Assembly: GCA_012959465.1 (NCBI GenBank)
Contig: DUDC01000045.1
Coordinates: forward strand, 1-39,617
DNA from: Planctomycetaceae bacterium
GTDB lineage: Bacteria > Planctomycetota > Planctomycetia > Pirellulales > Pirellulaceae
Direction: 5' to 3'
Length of the DNA stretch: 39,617 nucleotides
A model generated the notes under the pieces. That model searched no databases. It worked only from the letters and a program-made list of their open reading frames with translations, and had not been told where the DNA came from. Position 1 is the first letter of the stretch; every line of letters begins with the position of its first letter. Positions 1 through 8,093 of the stretch are shown in pieces. The translations under genes and the position numbers were made by a program.

Positions 1-190
1 CCAATCGTCCCTGCAACAATAGGACTTCGGCCATCGAGTCATCTAATGCAGCTGTTCTCATTGCGATGTCTTGGCTGATGTTGGTAGGCGGTGAATCGTC
101 AAGAGCAGATTGAGTCTTCGTTTTTGACTAAGGTGTCTGTGACTCCACAAGCAAAGCCGGTGCCCAAGATGTTCAATATTTTACGCAATG

Positions 191-688
191 CTAGTCTCCA
201 TTTTCGATCATTGCGTGAAGGTCCGAGCCATCGCGGGCGAGGCGAGTTTGGTACGTGTATCGTTGAGTGGCCACTTCATCAATTCTCCGCTGCTGCGATC
301 GTTCGTATTCGAGCGTGTATTCGGCCAGTTTTCGATCGCGGAGTTTTTCGAGCGTACGAACATGCCGGTCGGCCTCAACAAGACGTTGGCGGCGCTGCTC
401 AAGTTCTTTCTCCACTTCGGCCTGCTGCTTTGCTAGTCCACTGAGTTGGGCGATAAGCACCAACTCATACCGTGATGCATCTAGGAGCCTCTCCACTCTG
501 ACGTTCTCGCCAATTGAGGCTTTGGTCCTTGTGTTACGAACATCGTGATGTTCAGCAGCTAACTCGTCATGACGATCTGCCAGGACTTGAGCTGCCTCCT
601 GTGCGTCGGCAAGTTCCCGCCGCCGCTCGTTGAGCTGGGAGATTGCCAACCTCAATACCGATTGCAGTCGAAATTCGAACTTGGCCAT
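191..688 (-). CDS. fliJ: Flagellar export protein FliJ
   Basis: A 165-residue protein that is almost entirely charged, heptad-rich helix, as expected for FliJ, the coiled-coil stalk that sits in the FliI ATPase ring and escorts substrates to the flagellar export gate. The N-terminus (MAKFEFRLQSVLRLA) is typical of the family, whose members are usually about 140-150 residues. It is the last gene of the fliE-F-G-H-I-J series and follows fliI after a 113-base gap, the widest spacing among these genes apart from the scarred region before fliE. The identification rests on the N-terminal motif, the coiled-coil character and the position behind fliI; FliJ sequences are poorly conserved, so position carries much of the weight. 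Confidence 0.85.
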   Translation of the reverse strand: MAKFEFRLQSVLRLAISQLNERRRELADAQEAAQVLADRHDELAAEHHDVRNTRTKASIGENVRVERLLDASRYELVLIAQLSGLAKQQAEVEKELEQRRQRLVEADRHVRTLEKLRDRKLAEYTLEYERSQQRRIDEVATQRYTYQTRLARDGSDLHAMIENGD

Positions 689-801
689 GGACTCGAACTC
701 TTGATCTGTTCTAAGTGGGGCGACTGCGAACGGGTTTGCAATCGCGTGTGTCGCCGGAATATTGAGCCAGTCATTCTCCCTGGGATCTCAAGTGTCTCGA
801 A

Positions 802-2235
802 TTATCTGCTCGTGGCCGTAGGCTGCGGAATTGACGATGGTGAATCGGCAGTTTGCTGCCCAATTGGCGGCTTGATTTCCTCTTCGTCTACGGACGGCTG
901 TGATTGAGTGCTGTTCGTTTTCTGCCAGTGTTGGCGGATGGCGTTGGCGATAGCTGCCAGTTGTTCCAGTGTTTTTGTCCCGGCTTGAGACTCGCTAAAG
1001 GACTGTTTTAGGAAGATGTCGATGGCCGGTTTTATGGCGATTGCCGCATCAACTAGCGGATTTGACCCTTGGCGATATGCGCCGATGGAGATCAGGTCTT
1101 CGTATTCTTCGAAGGTACTCATGACTTGCCGCACGAGTGAGACGTTCTCACGTTGTTCTTCGCTGGCGAGGTCATTCGCCAGTCGGCTGATGCTTCGCAA
1201 GACATCGATTGCTGGGAAATGGCCACGGCTGGCCAACTTTCGTGACAAGACGGTGTGGCCGTCAATCAGCCCGCGGACAGTGTCACTGACAGGCTCGTTG
1301 TCGTCATCACCTTCGACCAGCACTGTATAAAAAGCTGTGATGCAGCCGGTCGCTGTACGGCCGGCGCGTTCCACTAATTTGGGAAGCATGCCAAAAACTG
1401 ACGGTGGATAGCCCCTGGTTGTTGGAGGTTCGCCCGCGGCCAAGCCGATTTCTCGTTGCGCCATCGCGAATCTCGTCAGTGAATCCATGACCAAGAGTAC
1501 GCTCTTTCCACAGTCGCGAAAATACTCCGCGATGGCAGTCGCCGCGAATGCTGCCTGTACTCGTCGCACCGCTGGTTCGTCACTTGTCGATACGACGACA
1601 ACACTGCGTTCTTTTCCTTGCGGCCCCAAGTCGCGTTCAATGAACTCATTGACTTCACGACCTCGTTCGCCGATCAGTCCGATGACGTTGACGTCGGCGC
1701 TTGAGTAGCGGGCGAGCATACCCATAATCATGCTTTTGCCAACGCCGGAACCGGCGAAGATCCCCATTCGTTGCCCGTGCCCGCAGGTCAACAGTCCATC
1801 GATCGTACGAATCCCAGTATCAAACGGACGATCGATTCGAGGGCGAGCAACTGCGGCCGGAGGGGCGGAAACTATCGGCACGCGATTGGGTGGAATGATC
1901 TGTGGTCCGCCATCAATACACTCGCCGTGGCTATCGACGATCCGGCCCAACAGTTGGGGCCCAACCCGCAGCATTCGCCGGCTTTGAACGAGCCGCACGG
2001 TATCGTTGGGCCGCACTCCGGAGATTTCCCCCAATGGGTACAGTAACGTCAATTGTTCGCGAAATCCAACGACTTCGGCTTGCACTTCCGCACCGGTGCG
2101 TCGCTGGATTGCGACGATCGCACCGACGGGGGCAGGAAGTCCAGCAGCCGTCGCCGTGTGTCCCTCGGTGGAGACAATCCGTCCACAGATTTTTGTGGGT
2201 ATGATTTCTTTTATCTGAGACATCAAAGCGTTCAC
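802..2235 (-). CDS. fliI: Flagellum-specific ATPase FliI
   Basis: A 477-residue F1-beta-like ATPase that powers or regulates substrate unfolding at the flagellar type III export apparatus. Visible motifs are a Walker A loop GSGVGKS at about residues 162-168, the Walker B strand VLLVMDSLTRFAMAQREIG, and the family signature GEPPTTRGYPPSVF. The length is slightly above the usual 440-460 because of a polar C-terminal tail of about 40 residues. The GTG at 2235 overlaps the fliH stop (GTGA) and has an AGGGAG-like ribosome-binding site; an ATG at 2223 is a possible alternative that would remove four residues. The FliI/SctN family is shared with injectisomes, but the fliE-fliJ context makes the flagellar assignment firm. 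Confidence 0.95.
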   Translation of the reverse strand: MNALMSQIKEIIPTKICGRIVSTEGHTATAAGLPAPVGAIVAIQRRTGAEVQAEVVGFREQLTLLYPLGEISGVRPNDTVRLVQSRRMLRVGPQLLGRIVDSHGECIDGGPQIIPPNRVPIVSAPPAAVARPRIDRPFDTGIRTIDGLLTCGHGQRMGIFAGSGVGKSMIMGMLARYSSADVNVIGLIGERGREVNEFIERDLGPQGKERSVVVVSTSDEPAVRRVQAAFAATAIAEYFRDCGKSVLLVMDSLTRFAMAQREIGLAAGEPPTTRGYPPSVFGMLPKLVERAGRTATGCITAFYTVLVEGDDDNEPVSDTVRGLIDGHTVLSRKLASRGHFPAIDVLRSISRLANDLASEEQRENVSLVRQVMSTFEEYEDLISIGAYRQGSNPLVDAAIAIKPAIDIFLKQSFSESQAGTKTLEQLAAIANAIRQHWQKTNSTQSQPSVDEEEIKPPIGQQTADSPSSIPQPTATSR

Positions 2236-2996
2236 TCAGTGGTCTCCCTCGATTCTGAGTCGTCGATCGATTGTGTCTCCTGCGGCGAGGGAGACGACGA
2301 GATAGTTGCCGACGTTCGAGCGTTCCGAGCGACGCCTAGTAGTTCTTCGGTCACCCGCGAGAGTTGGCTTTCGATACACTGGTCTAACTCGCCGTACCTG
2401 GTTACCAGGCGACATTCTCCGCGTGACAAGGATGAATCGGCTTTGATTTCGAGTTCCAAACCGCGTGCGACGGATTGCCGAATCCTTTCGGTCTGATCTC
2501 CTAAGGCTTTGACATCTTCAGGATGCATGCATAATTGGGCTGACGTTTGTCCCGAGGCCAAGTCCAACACTTCACGGACCCAACCGAGTGGAATCTCTGG
2601 GCGGTACGATAGTTCGTGACGAATGATGCGTTCGGCGATAGTGCAGGAAAAATCAACCAGTTGAAGTTCCCAGTCTCGTTGCCATTGGACTCGTTGTTGC
2701 TCGACTTGTTCTGCGGCGCCCGTCATCGCTTGTGTCAACGGCCCCATTGCCTCGTCCAGCTGTTCTTTCGCTTCAGCCATTGCATCGGCTATCGCTTTTT
2801 TCTGTCCTGCTTGATAAGCCTCATTCGCGATCCGTTCCGCTTGACGATGCGCCTCTGCAATGATTTCGGCAGCGCGCTGTTTGGCTTGTACGAATTCTTC
2901 TTCCGCCAGGCGAGACACGTCTCCCAATTCGTAGGCGCGTCCCTGACCTGCCTTCATTAACCGTTCCATTTGACCCGATTTGATGATCCCGGCCAT
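2232..2996 (-). CDS. fliH: Flagellar assembly protein FliH
   Basis: A 254-residue protein with a long charged, alanine-rich helical N-terminal half (about residues 25-110) and a compact C-terminal domain, the layout of FliH/YscL. FliH dimers bind FliI, inhibit its ATPase until it docks, and link it to the C-ring. The segment around residues 115-130 (VDFSCTIAERIIRHEL) matches the helix that opens the conserved C-terminal domain. It starts 21 bases after the fliG stop and overlaps fliI by four bases, so the three are very likely translated from one message. The polar tail rich in Ser and Thr is not distinctive. Confidence 0.88.
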   Translation of the reverse strand: MAGIIKSGQMERLMKAGQGRAYELGDVSRLAEEEFVQAKQRAAEIIAEAHRQAERIANEAYQAGQKKAIADAMAEAKEQLDEAMGPLTQAMTGAAEQVEQQRVQWQRDWELQLVDFSCTIAERIIRHELSYRPEIPLGWVREVLDLASGQTSAQLCMHPEDVKALGDQTERIRQSVARGLELEIKADSSLSRGECRLVTRYGELDQCIESQLSRVTEELLGVARNARTSATISSSPSPQETQSIDDSESRETTE

Positions 2997-3017
2997 CGGT
3001 TTGTTTTCCTATCAATG

Positions 3018-4235
3018 TTAAGCGGCCGCAGCGAACTGGGGTCGGCTGCGGCGAATTTGTCCGTCGGCTATGAGCTCATTGGCCACCCTTACGAGGCGCC
3101 GCTGCGCTTCGTCGATGTCCTGCAAACTCACCGGAGAGGTCTGATGAAACCTCTGATGAAATCTGCGGGCATCGGCTGGTGGAATTTGTCGCATCAATCG
3201 ATCGACGAACGATTCATCGGCACCCAGAAGAGAGAGTAGTACGACTTGCGGCGGTGCTGCGCGGAGTAGTACCGCCAAGTCGGGATCAGAGAGTTGCGAA
3301 ATGTCACTAAAACGGAGCGTCGCTGTCGGCGGTTGGCTCGTAGAGTACTTGTAGCCCGCTGGTGTTGTGTTCGAATTGGATGCCCGTCTGTCCGAGGTGT
3401 CGTTTTCTTGGTTGAGTTGTTGGGCATTTTCACCCAGCGGCTCGATGTGCCGTTTCGGGGAATAGTCGACTTGTCCACGGAATCGTTCACTTGTGGCGTG
3501 AAAATGTGTCGGCTCTGGCGTCGTTTGTCTTTCGTGAGAAATGGGGTTCGTCGCATCACCAACGACATGCTGTGTCAGTGGTGAATCTGTGAGAAGGAGT
3601 CGGTTGATAATCTCCTGTCGCTGTGTCGTGGCAGCTAAGATTGCCGAGACGGTCTGCAGCCCCAGGGCATGCAACTGTAATCCCGGTTCGATTTTTCGGA
3701 GACTTTCGCCTAGCTCTCTATCGAGCTGACGAATTGCGTCCGGATCGGCATCTCCGAGTGCCGCCACACGCTGAAGGACGTCGATTTGCAGTTGGTCTTC
3801 AAACGACTCAATAACGGATGCCGCTTTTGCCGGTGGAAGGTGAGCGATAACGACGGCAGCAATCTGTGGATGTTCATCGCGCAACAGCCGGCTCAGAGTG
3901 GCCGGCGGCGCCTTCTTAAGGTATTGGAACTGTGGGATAATACTCTGCATTTCAGAATCGACATCCGTCGTTGACGCCGGTTTTGATTTGTTTTCCAAGC
4001 TGAGCTCAACGCCTGGATCACTTGCGGCAGCTGCTACAGCTCGCTCCTGTTTGCCAGCCAAAAACTCTCGCAGCACTTGCTCCTGCTCTTCGTCATTCAC
4101 GTCGGGAAGTTCCATCGCGGCGTGACGGATTTGTGCCGCTTGTTCTTCCGGCATCTGCTCGAGCAAGGCGTCGGCGGAATCGCGATCAAGCGCTAAAATG
4201 AGAATAGCTGCCTTGCGGAGAGCGGGCGAGAGCAT
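3018..4235 (-). CDS. fliG: Divergent flagellar motor switch protein FliG
   Basis: FliG joins the FliF MS ring to the C-ring and, in motile bacteria, contacts the stator. Residues 1-70 form the FliF-binding domain. Residues 105-215 carry the middle domain, including the diagnostic EHPQ motif at 121-124. Residues 308-395 are recognisable as the C-terminal domain. The protein is 405 residues, against about 330-345 normally. Roughly residues 218-305 are a polar low-complexity linker standing where the second half of the middle domain is expected. In a by-eye alignment, the five charged torque residues of E. coli FliG (K264, R281, D288, D289, R297) correspond to L337, A354, Q361, R362 and S370. 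The fold is assigned with confidence; whether it still works as a rotor is doubtful. It sits between fliF and fliH. Confidence 0.88.
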   Translation of the reverse strand: MLSPALRKAAILILALDRDSADALLEQMPEEQAAQIRHAAMELPDVNDEEQEQVLREFLAGKQERAVAAAASDPGVELSLENKSKPASTTDVDSEMQSIIPQFQYLKKAPPATLSRLLRDEHPQIAAVVIAHLPPAKAASVIESFEDQLQIDVLQRVAALGDADPDAIRQLDRELGESLRKIEPGLQLHALGLQTVSAILAATTQRQEIINRLLLTDSPLTQHVVGDATNPISHERQTTPEPTHFHATSERFRGQVDYSPKRHIEPLGENAQQLNQENDTSDRRASNSNTTPAGYKYSTSQPPTATLRFSDISQLSDPDLAVLLRAAPPQVVLLSLLGADESFVDRLMRQIPPADARRFHQRFHQTSPVSLQDIDEAQRRLVRVANELIADGQIRRSRPQFAAAA

Positions 4236-4304
4236 GATGGGCTAGTCCTTGTCTCTTCCACGAGACGTCAAGGGTACGAGGCCGGCGTGCACCACGAGAA
4301 GAAA

Positions 4305-5951
4305 TTAGGCTGAGTTTCCAATCCACTGGCTGAGAATATTGGCGGCGGCATCCGGGTCATCTTGAACCAGATCGAAGAGTGCCTCTTTGTAATTGGGGCC
4401 GTCATCGGGGCGGCGTAGTTTGAAGACGTTATTCACTTCTTCATCCGAGTCAGGATTATCTCGATTCGACGCTTTTGTCTCGCTTTCCACTTGTCTATCG
4501 CTGGCCAACTCAGGCGGTGGGCAGCTCTTTAGCGAGCTGCGAACCATAAACAACGCAAAAAATGCGAGACCGATCATCGCCAAAGTCTGCCAATTTCCGG
4601 CCAGCCAACCCACAGCCGCCGACGATGCTGGCGTCGCGGCAGTGGTTTGCATGGGGGGGTCAATATACGTCGTTAACTCAATGCGAGGCCATTTGTCTCG
4701 TCCATCCTCAATGGGTGGTAGCAGACGCTGAACGATGCGCTGTATTCTCTCAAGCTCGGCGTTCTCGACCAATTGCAGGTCGGCTTCGTTTGGTGTTTTG
4801 GGCTCCGCGTCGGCCTCGGGTGGGTTTTTGTCTTGCCAAATTCTGCGGATGTGACTTTTCGGTACCTGAACACTTACCGAAACAAAGGTCGGAGTCAGGC
4901 CGATCTGCGACTTCTCGGTTAACTCCGTGCTCAAGACGGACGTGGACGACGATCGAGTCCTCGACTTTTCCTCCTCACGTATCTTGCTCGTGGCGATTGT
5001 GATACCGGCGTTGGGCGTCACTCCGTTGGGCTCGGCTCCCGGCTGGCCACGGGCTGGGCCAGTGACGATGGAGTCCTTGGTAGTCTCATGAAATTGAGAA
5101 TTGAGTTGCGGGTCTTTGAGTGCTTTCGAAACGGACCGGGTGCTCTGAGTGCTGTCGAGTGTTACATCAACCCCCACACGAACGCCTGGAATATAGGACA
5201 TCGATTCTTCGATTTTATGCCGGTACTCGTGTTCGTATGATCGTTTCGCTTGCGCGTATTCATTACCCAAGAGACTCTTCTCAGGATCTCCCATATAAGT
5301 GCGACCTTGCAGATCGGTCACCGTCACGTCGCTTGAATCAGCGCCGGTGCCTTTTGAGACAACGGCTCGGATGTCCTCTACCTGTTCAGGGCTTATTTGC
5401 GACGACCCAATGGCTCGAACGGCAACCAACGCCGTCGTACGTGAATTACGACCAAACCTACCCTCTTTCTGTTCGGTGATCTGGACCGTTGCCGTATCGA
5501 TTCCACGCATGAGGCGGACAATGGTCGCCAAGTCCCGCTGGGCGGCGAATCTCTTTTGAGTCATGAATTGCTCTCGTGACTGGAAGGGGCTGGCGGAAGA
5601 TATGACGTCTTCCAGATAGCCGTCCCATTTGTCCGGTCCCGCATTGTCTTCTGCCAGTGCGGCCAGGTAGGTGTGGCGCTGTGATCTCGGTACACGGACC
5701 CGATTTCCTATGACACTCCAGCCATTCAATTCCGCCTTTCCAAAAGCGGTTTGCATCGCGTCAAGTTCTCGGTTGGAAAATGCTCGCCCGCCAAAGAGGT
5801 AGGCATCCGACTCGCCCGTTTGTAATCGGAATAGGAAGACGACACTGACCGTGATTACGGCCAGCAAGCCGATCGTGGTAACACGAGCTGCCGGTGTCAT
5901 TGAGCGGAATAGATCCGCGACCTGCGAGGACGATTGTCCGAAAATGCTCAT
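4305..5951 (-). CDS. fliF: Flagellar MS-ring protein FliF
   Basis: A 548-residue protein of normal family length that forms the inner-membrane MS ring housing the export gate. Transmembrane segments lie at about residues 24-42 and 455-470, flanking the large periplasmic ring-building region. The sequence YEHEYRHKIEESMSYIPG, followed by GVRVGVDVTLD, is typical of the conserved YscJ/FliF domain. The C-terminal cytoplasmic tail ends in a stretch (DPDAAANILSQWIG) of the kind that binds FliG, so the FliF-FliG contact appears preserved even though FliG itself is unusual. It begins 18 bases after fliE and precedes fliG by 69 bases. Confidence 0.95.
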   Translation of the reverse strand: MSIFGQSSSQVADLFRSMTPAARVTTIGLLAVITVSVVFLFRLQTGESDAYLFGGRAFSNRELDAMQTAFGKAELNGWSVIGNRVRVPRSQRHTYLAALAEDNAGPDKWDGYLEDVISSASPFQSREQFMTQKRFAAQRDLATIVRLMRGIDTATVQITEQKEGRFGRNSRTTALVAVRAIGSSQISPEQVEDIRAVVSKGTGADSSDVTVTDLQGRTYMGDPEKSLLGNEYAQAKRSYEHEYRHKIEESMSYIPGVRVGVDVTLDSTQSTRSVSKALKDPQLNSQFHETTKDSIVTGPARGQPGAEPNGVTPNAGITIATSKIREEEKSRTRSSSTSVLSTELTEKSQIGLTPTFVSVSVQVPKSHIRRIWQDKNPPEADAEPKTPNEADLQLVENAELERIQRIVQRLLPPIEDGRDKWPRIELTTYIDPPMQTTAATPASSAAVGWLAGNWQTLAMIGLAFFALFMVRSSLKSCPPPELASDRQVESETKASNRDNPDSDEEVNNVFKLRRPDDGPNYKEALFDLVQDDPDAAANILSQWIGNSA

Positions 5952-5969
5952 ATCGACTTCCTGTTGAAC

Positions 5970-6278
5970 CTATATGCGAATGTCATTGATTTCTTGGTAC
6001 GCTTGCATCAGTTTGTTGCGAATCTGCAGCATTAAGCGAAATGTCATATCGGCTTTTTGCATCGATGTGAGTACCTCGGCCGCTTGGATATCTCCGCCTG
6101 TGGCCAGCAACTCGACCGCTCGATTGGAGTCTTGTTGCATCGCATTGACATGACCGATCGACTCCAGCATTAATTGTGCGAACTCGTTGACATCCTTGTC
6201 TGGTGATTTTAATTCTCGTGCTAGCTCGGCGAAAGTCTGCGACGGATCGCTGGAGTTAAATTGAATCGGTGTGTTCAT
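5970..6278 (-). CDS. fliE: Flagellar hook-basal body protein FliE
   Basis: A 102-residue protein of usual FliE size. FliE links the MS ring to the proximal rod (FlgB, FlgC) and is an early export substrate. The C-terminal helix containing QKADMTFRLMLQIRNKLMQA is the strongly conserved part of the family. The start ATG at 6278 overlaps the stop codon of the frame carrying the degraded flgC end upstream (ATGA), the usual coupling arrangement of an flgB-flgC-fliE operon. FliE is therefore intact, while the rod proteins it should bind are missing from this locus. Confidence 0.93.
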   Translation of the reverse strand: MNTPIQFNSSDPSQTFAELARELKSPDKDVNEFAQLMLESIGHVNAMQQDSNRAVELLATGGDIQAAEVLTSMQKADMTFRLMLQIRNKLMQAYQEINDIRI

Positions 6279-6480
6279 GATTCTGTCCTCGCGTTTGAAA
6301 GCCGAGGCGGCCGCTTGGATATCTCCATAGCTCCAATGTTCGCTTCATAGGCGCGAGTCGCCTCTACGGCATTTTACCATTTCGGCGGTCATGCTAACGT
6401 TTGGTGTCGTGACGTTGCCTTTCCATTTGACAGTCTTGATAGCGAGCGGATGTTGCGGCGCGAAACAATGATTTGGTTCA
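6275..6480 (-). pseudogene. flgC: Remnant of flgC (proximal rod protein), frameshifted C-terminal end
   Basis: Minus-strand translation gives a stretch resembling the end of FlgC: a HPLA motif, then GNVTTPNVSMTAEMV, a frame change near 6371, then AVEATRAYEANIGAMEISK. In intact FlgC, the pattern NV-x-x-x-EMV-x-x-(I/V)EA-(T/S)R-(A/S)YEAN is continuous; here one extra base (or two missing) in the run at 6371-6375 breaks it. The second frame ends in a TGA overlapping the fliE start. Only about 60 codons survive of a protein that is normally around 135-150 residues, and there is no upstream flgB. The family motif is clear; real decay versus assembly error cannot be settled from the sequence. Confidence 0.75.
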
Positions 6481-6499
6481 ACTTCACTCGTCTGCACGA

Positions 6500-6686
6500 A
6501 CGCGGCACTCGCAAATCGAGCTCGAGGGCCGTAACCGTAGGACCGCAGTTTGTTGGTCAAGGTGCGTACACCAATTCCAAGGCTTGGGAGGGTTTCTCGC
6601 GGTGTCCGTCAAGCTGTTCCAAGGTCGCTTCAATCAGTTTCCTTTCCATTTCGCAAAGGCTAAGCCCGTGCGGTCGCGTGGTCCAT
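6500..6686 (-). pseudogene. Remnant of a sigma-54 response regulator (FleR/NtrC type)
   Basis: The histidine kinase stop codon overlaps an ATG (TGATG, 6688-6684), the expected coupled start of a partner regulator. That frame stops after eight codons (MDHATARA). Immediately afterwards, another frame reads GLSLCEMERKLIEATLEQ, then LDGHREK. After a one-base frame change near 6581 it continues LGIGVRTLTNKLRSYGYG. This is the Fis-type DNA-binding end of NtrC-family activators. The receiver, the AAA+ ATPase and the sigma-54 contact (about 400 codons) are absent, so an internal deletion plus a frameshift is the simplest reading. Fis-type helices at the end of a regulator beside flagellar genes point to a FleR/FlrC relative. 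Confidence 0.75.
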
Positions 6687-7621
6687 CAGGCTGCTGCTCC
6701 CCTCTGTCGCTGTCGCGGGATGACCAAAGTGAACGCAGCACCACCCTCTGGGCAATTCTTTACTGTTAGTTTCCCGCCGTGAACCGAGGCCATTCTCTCG
6801 ACAATGGACAGGCCTAGACCCGTACCAGCCGATTTGGTCGTGAAGAACGGTTCGCATGCTCGTCGAATTTCTTCCTCGCCGAGTCCCTCACCGCTGTCGG
6901 CCACCTCGATCTCGACGTAATCGGGCCCCACAAACGATGTCAGATAGAGTGTTCCTCCATGCGGCATGGCTTCAATCGAGTTGATCGCCAGATTCAGGAG
7001 CGCCCGACGCAGCATATCGACGTCCGCGTTCATCGCCTGATGCAACGGGATATCAACCTGAAATTCAATGCCTTGGGCTTGAAGCTCGTCACTCAACGAT
7101 TCTCCAATGTCATTGACCACGCCACGCAAATCGAATTCTCGCCACACCGGATTTCGATCGGCCGTAAAATGTAGAAGGTCATTCACGATAGTCTCCAATG
7201 CAGAAAATCCCGAGTAAAACTTCCGGAACAGGTCCTGTCCATCGTCGTCTTGCGGTACCCGCTGTTTCAATAATCCCAGATAGAGCTTCAAGGGCATCAT
7301 CGAGTTGCGAACTTCGTGCGCTACATGAACTGCCATATGACCGAGATCTGCCAAGCGGTTCTTTCTTTCCAACTCTTCGTTCTTCCGGTTGAGCTCGGTC
7401 GATAAACGTCTCAGTTCGGATCGCAACGTCTCCTGTGATTTCTGCAAACGGCCAGTGGCCTCGTGCCACGCCCGCAATACGTATTCGAGTTCTGGTCCAC
7501 TGTTGACGTGGTCATCAATTGTCACGGCTCCGCCGGCGACCCGACCGGTAACGCGGTCGACCGACAGTCTCACTTCTCGATCGGCAGTGGTCTCCGCCTC
7601 TTGGTTTATATGGGTAACCAT
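6686..7621 (-). CDS. Cytoplasmic sensor histidine kinase (FleS/FlrB-like)
   Basis: A 311-residue kinase without transmembrane segments. A coiled coil spans about residues 55-90. The phospho-acceptor is His102 within VAHEVRNSM. The N box is LLNLAINSIEAMP (209-220), the G1 box VADSGEGLG (240-248), the F box FFTTK, and the G2 box GTGLGLSIVERM. The layout fits FleS/FlrB/AtoS-type kinases that pair with a sigma-54 activator to control middle flagellar genes. The ATG has a GGAG site eight bases upstream and lies 11 bases after the FlgN-like gene. The stop overlaps the start codon of the regulator that is now only a remnant, so the kinase appears intact but orphaned here. Confidence 0.88.
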   Translation of the reverse strand: MVTHINQEAETTADREVRLSVDRVTGRVAGGAVTIDDHVNSGPELEYVLRAWHEATGRLQKSQETLRSELRRLSTELNRKNEELERKNRLADLGHMAVHVAHEVRNSMMPLKLYLGLLKQRVPQDDDGQDLFRKFYSGFSALETIVNDLLHFTADRNPVWREFDLRGVVNDIGESLSDELQAQGIEFQVDIPLHQAMNADVDMLRRALLNLAINSIEAMPHGGTLYLTSFVGPDYVEIEVADSGEGLGEEEIRRACEPFFTTKSAGTGLGLSIVERMASVHGGKLTVKNCPEGGAAFTLVIPRQRQRGAAA

Positions 7622-7632
7622 GACAACGTCTC

Positions 7633-8085
7633 CTAGGCGTCGGATGTGAATCTTCCGACCGGGGATTTGACTGACTGCTGGTAGGCTTGTACCGCCTTGC
7701 TTGAAACGTGAAGTCCCTCAAGTTTTTTGGCAACCAGATCTCGTCGGCAGGTCAAGTCGTCAAGGTCCTGCTTCTCCAAATCGATGATTTCGGCCAACAA
7801 TGCCCCGCACTTGGTAGCAGCCCTTTGGCACTCGGCTCGATCCTCTTTGGTTCGCCATAGGCGTTCCTCCGGATCTTGTGAACGAAACGGGTCGAGCGAA
7901 GCCTGGATAGGTTTTAGTTTGGTGAGCAGACGATCTTTGGCAGCCAATAAGTTCATCAGCGCATCCATGTCTCCGGCAGCTACATGCTCGGCCTGCCGAT
8001 GCATGAGCGTGCAGAGTTGTTGAAGGACGTCGCACTTAGCGACCATCAACTCGGCAATGATGTCCGTTTCGATTTTCTTAGTCAT
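7633..8085 (-). CDS. FlgN-like flagellar export chaperone
   Basis: A helical protein of 150 residues from the ATG at 8085, with the leucine/glutamate/lysine heptad pattern of FlgN (LQQLCTLMHRQAEHVAAGD, then LLAAKDRLLTKLKP). FlgN binds the hook-filament junction proteins FlgK and FlgL and delivers them to the export gate. A longer reading from 8124 would overlap the preceding gene, whereas the ATG at 8085 lies eight bases past that gene's stop, so the shorter form is preferred. FlgN is weakly conserved. The call rests on size, coiled-coil pattern and location between a TM protein and the flagellar kinase. Confidence 0.6.
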   Translation of the reverse strand: MTKKIETDIIAELMVAKCDVLQQLCTLMHRQAEHVAAGDMDALMNLLAAKDRLLTKLKPIQASLDPFRSQDPEERLWRTKEDRAECQRAATKCGALLAEIIDLEKQDLDDLTCRRDLVAKKLEGLHVSSKAVQAYQQSVKSPVGRFTSDA

Positions 8086-8093
8086 GTCTTCGC

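Noticed and set aside
1..61. Possible start of another minus-strand gene after fliJ (ATG at 61, about 20 codons to the window edge)
   Set aside because: Too short to identify, and no clear ribosome-binding site; it may be a real downstream flagellar gene but cannot be supported here.
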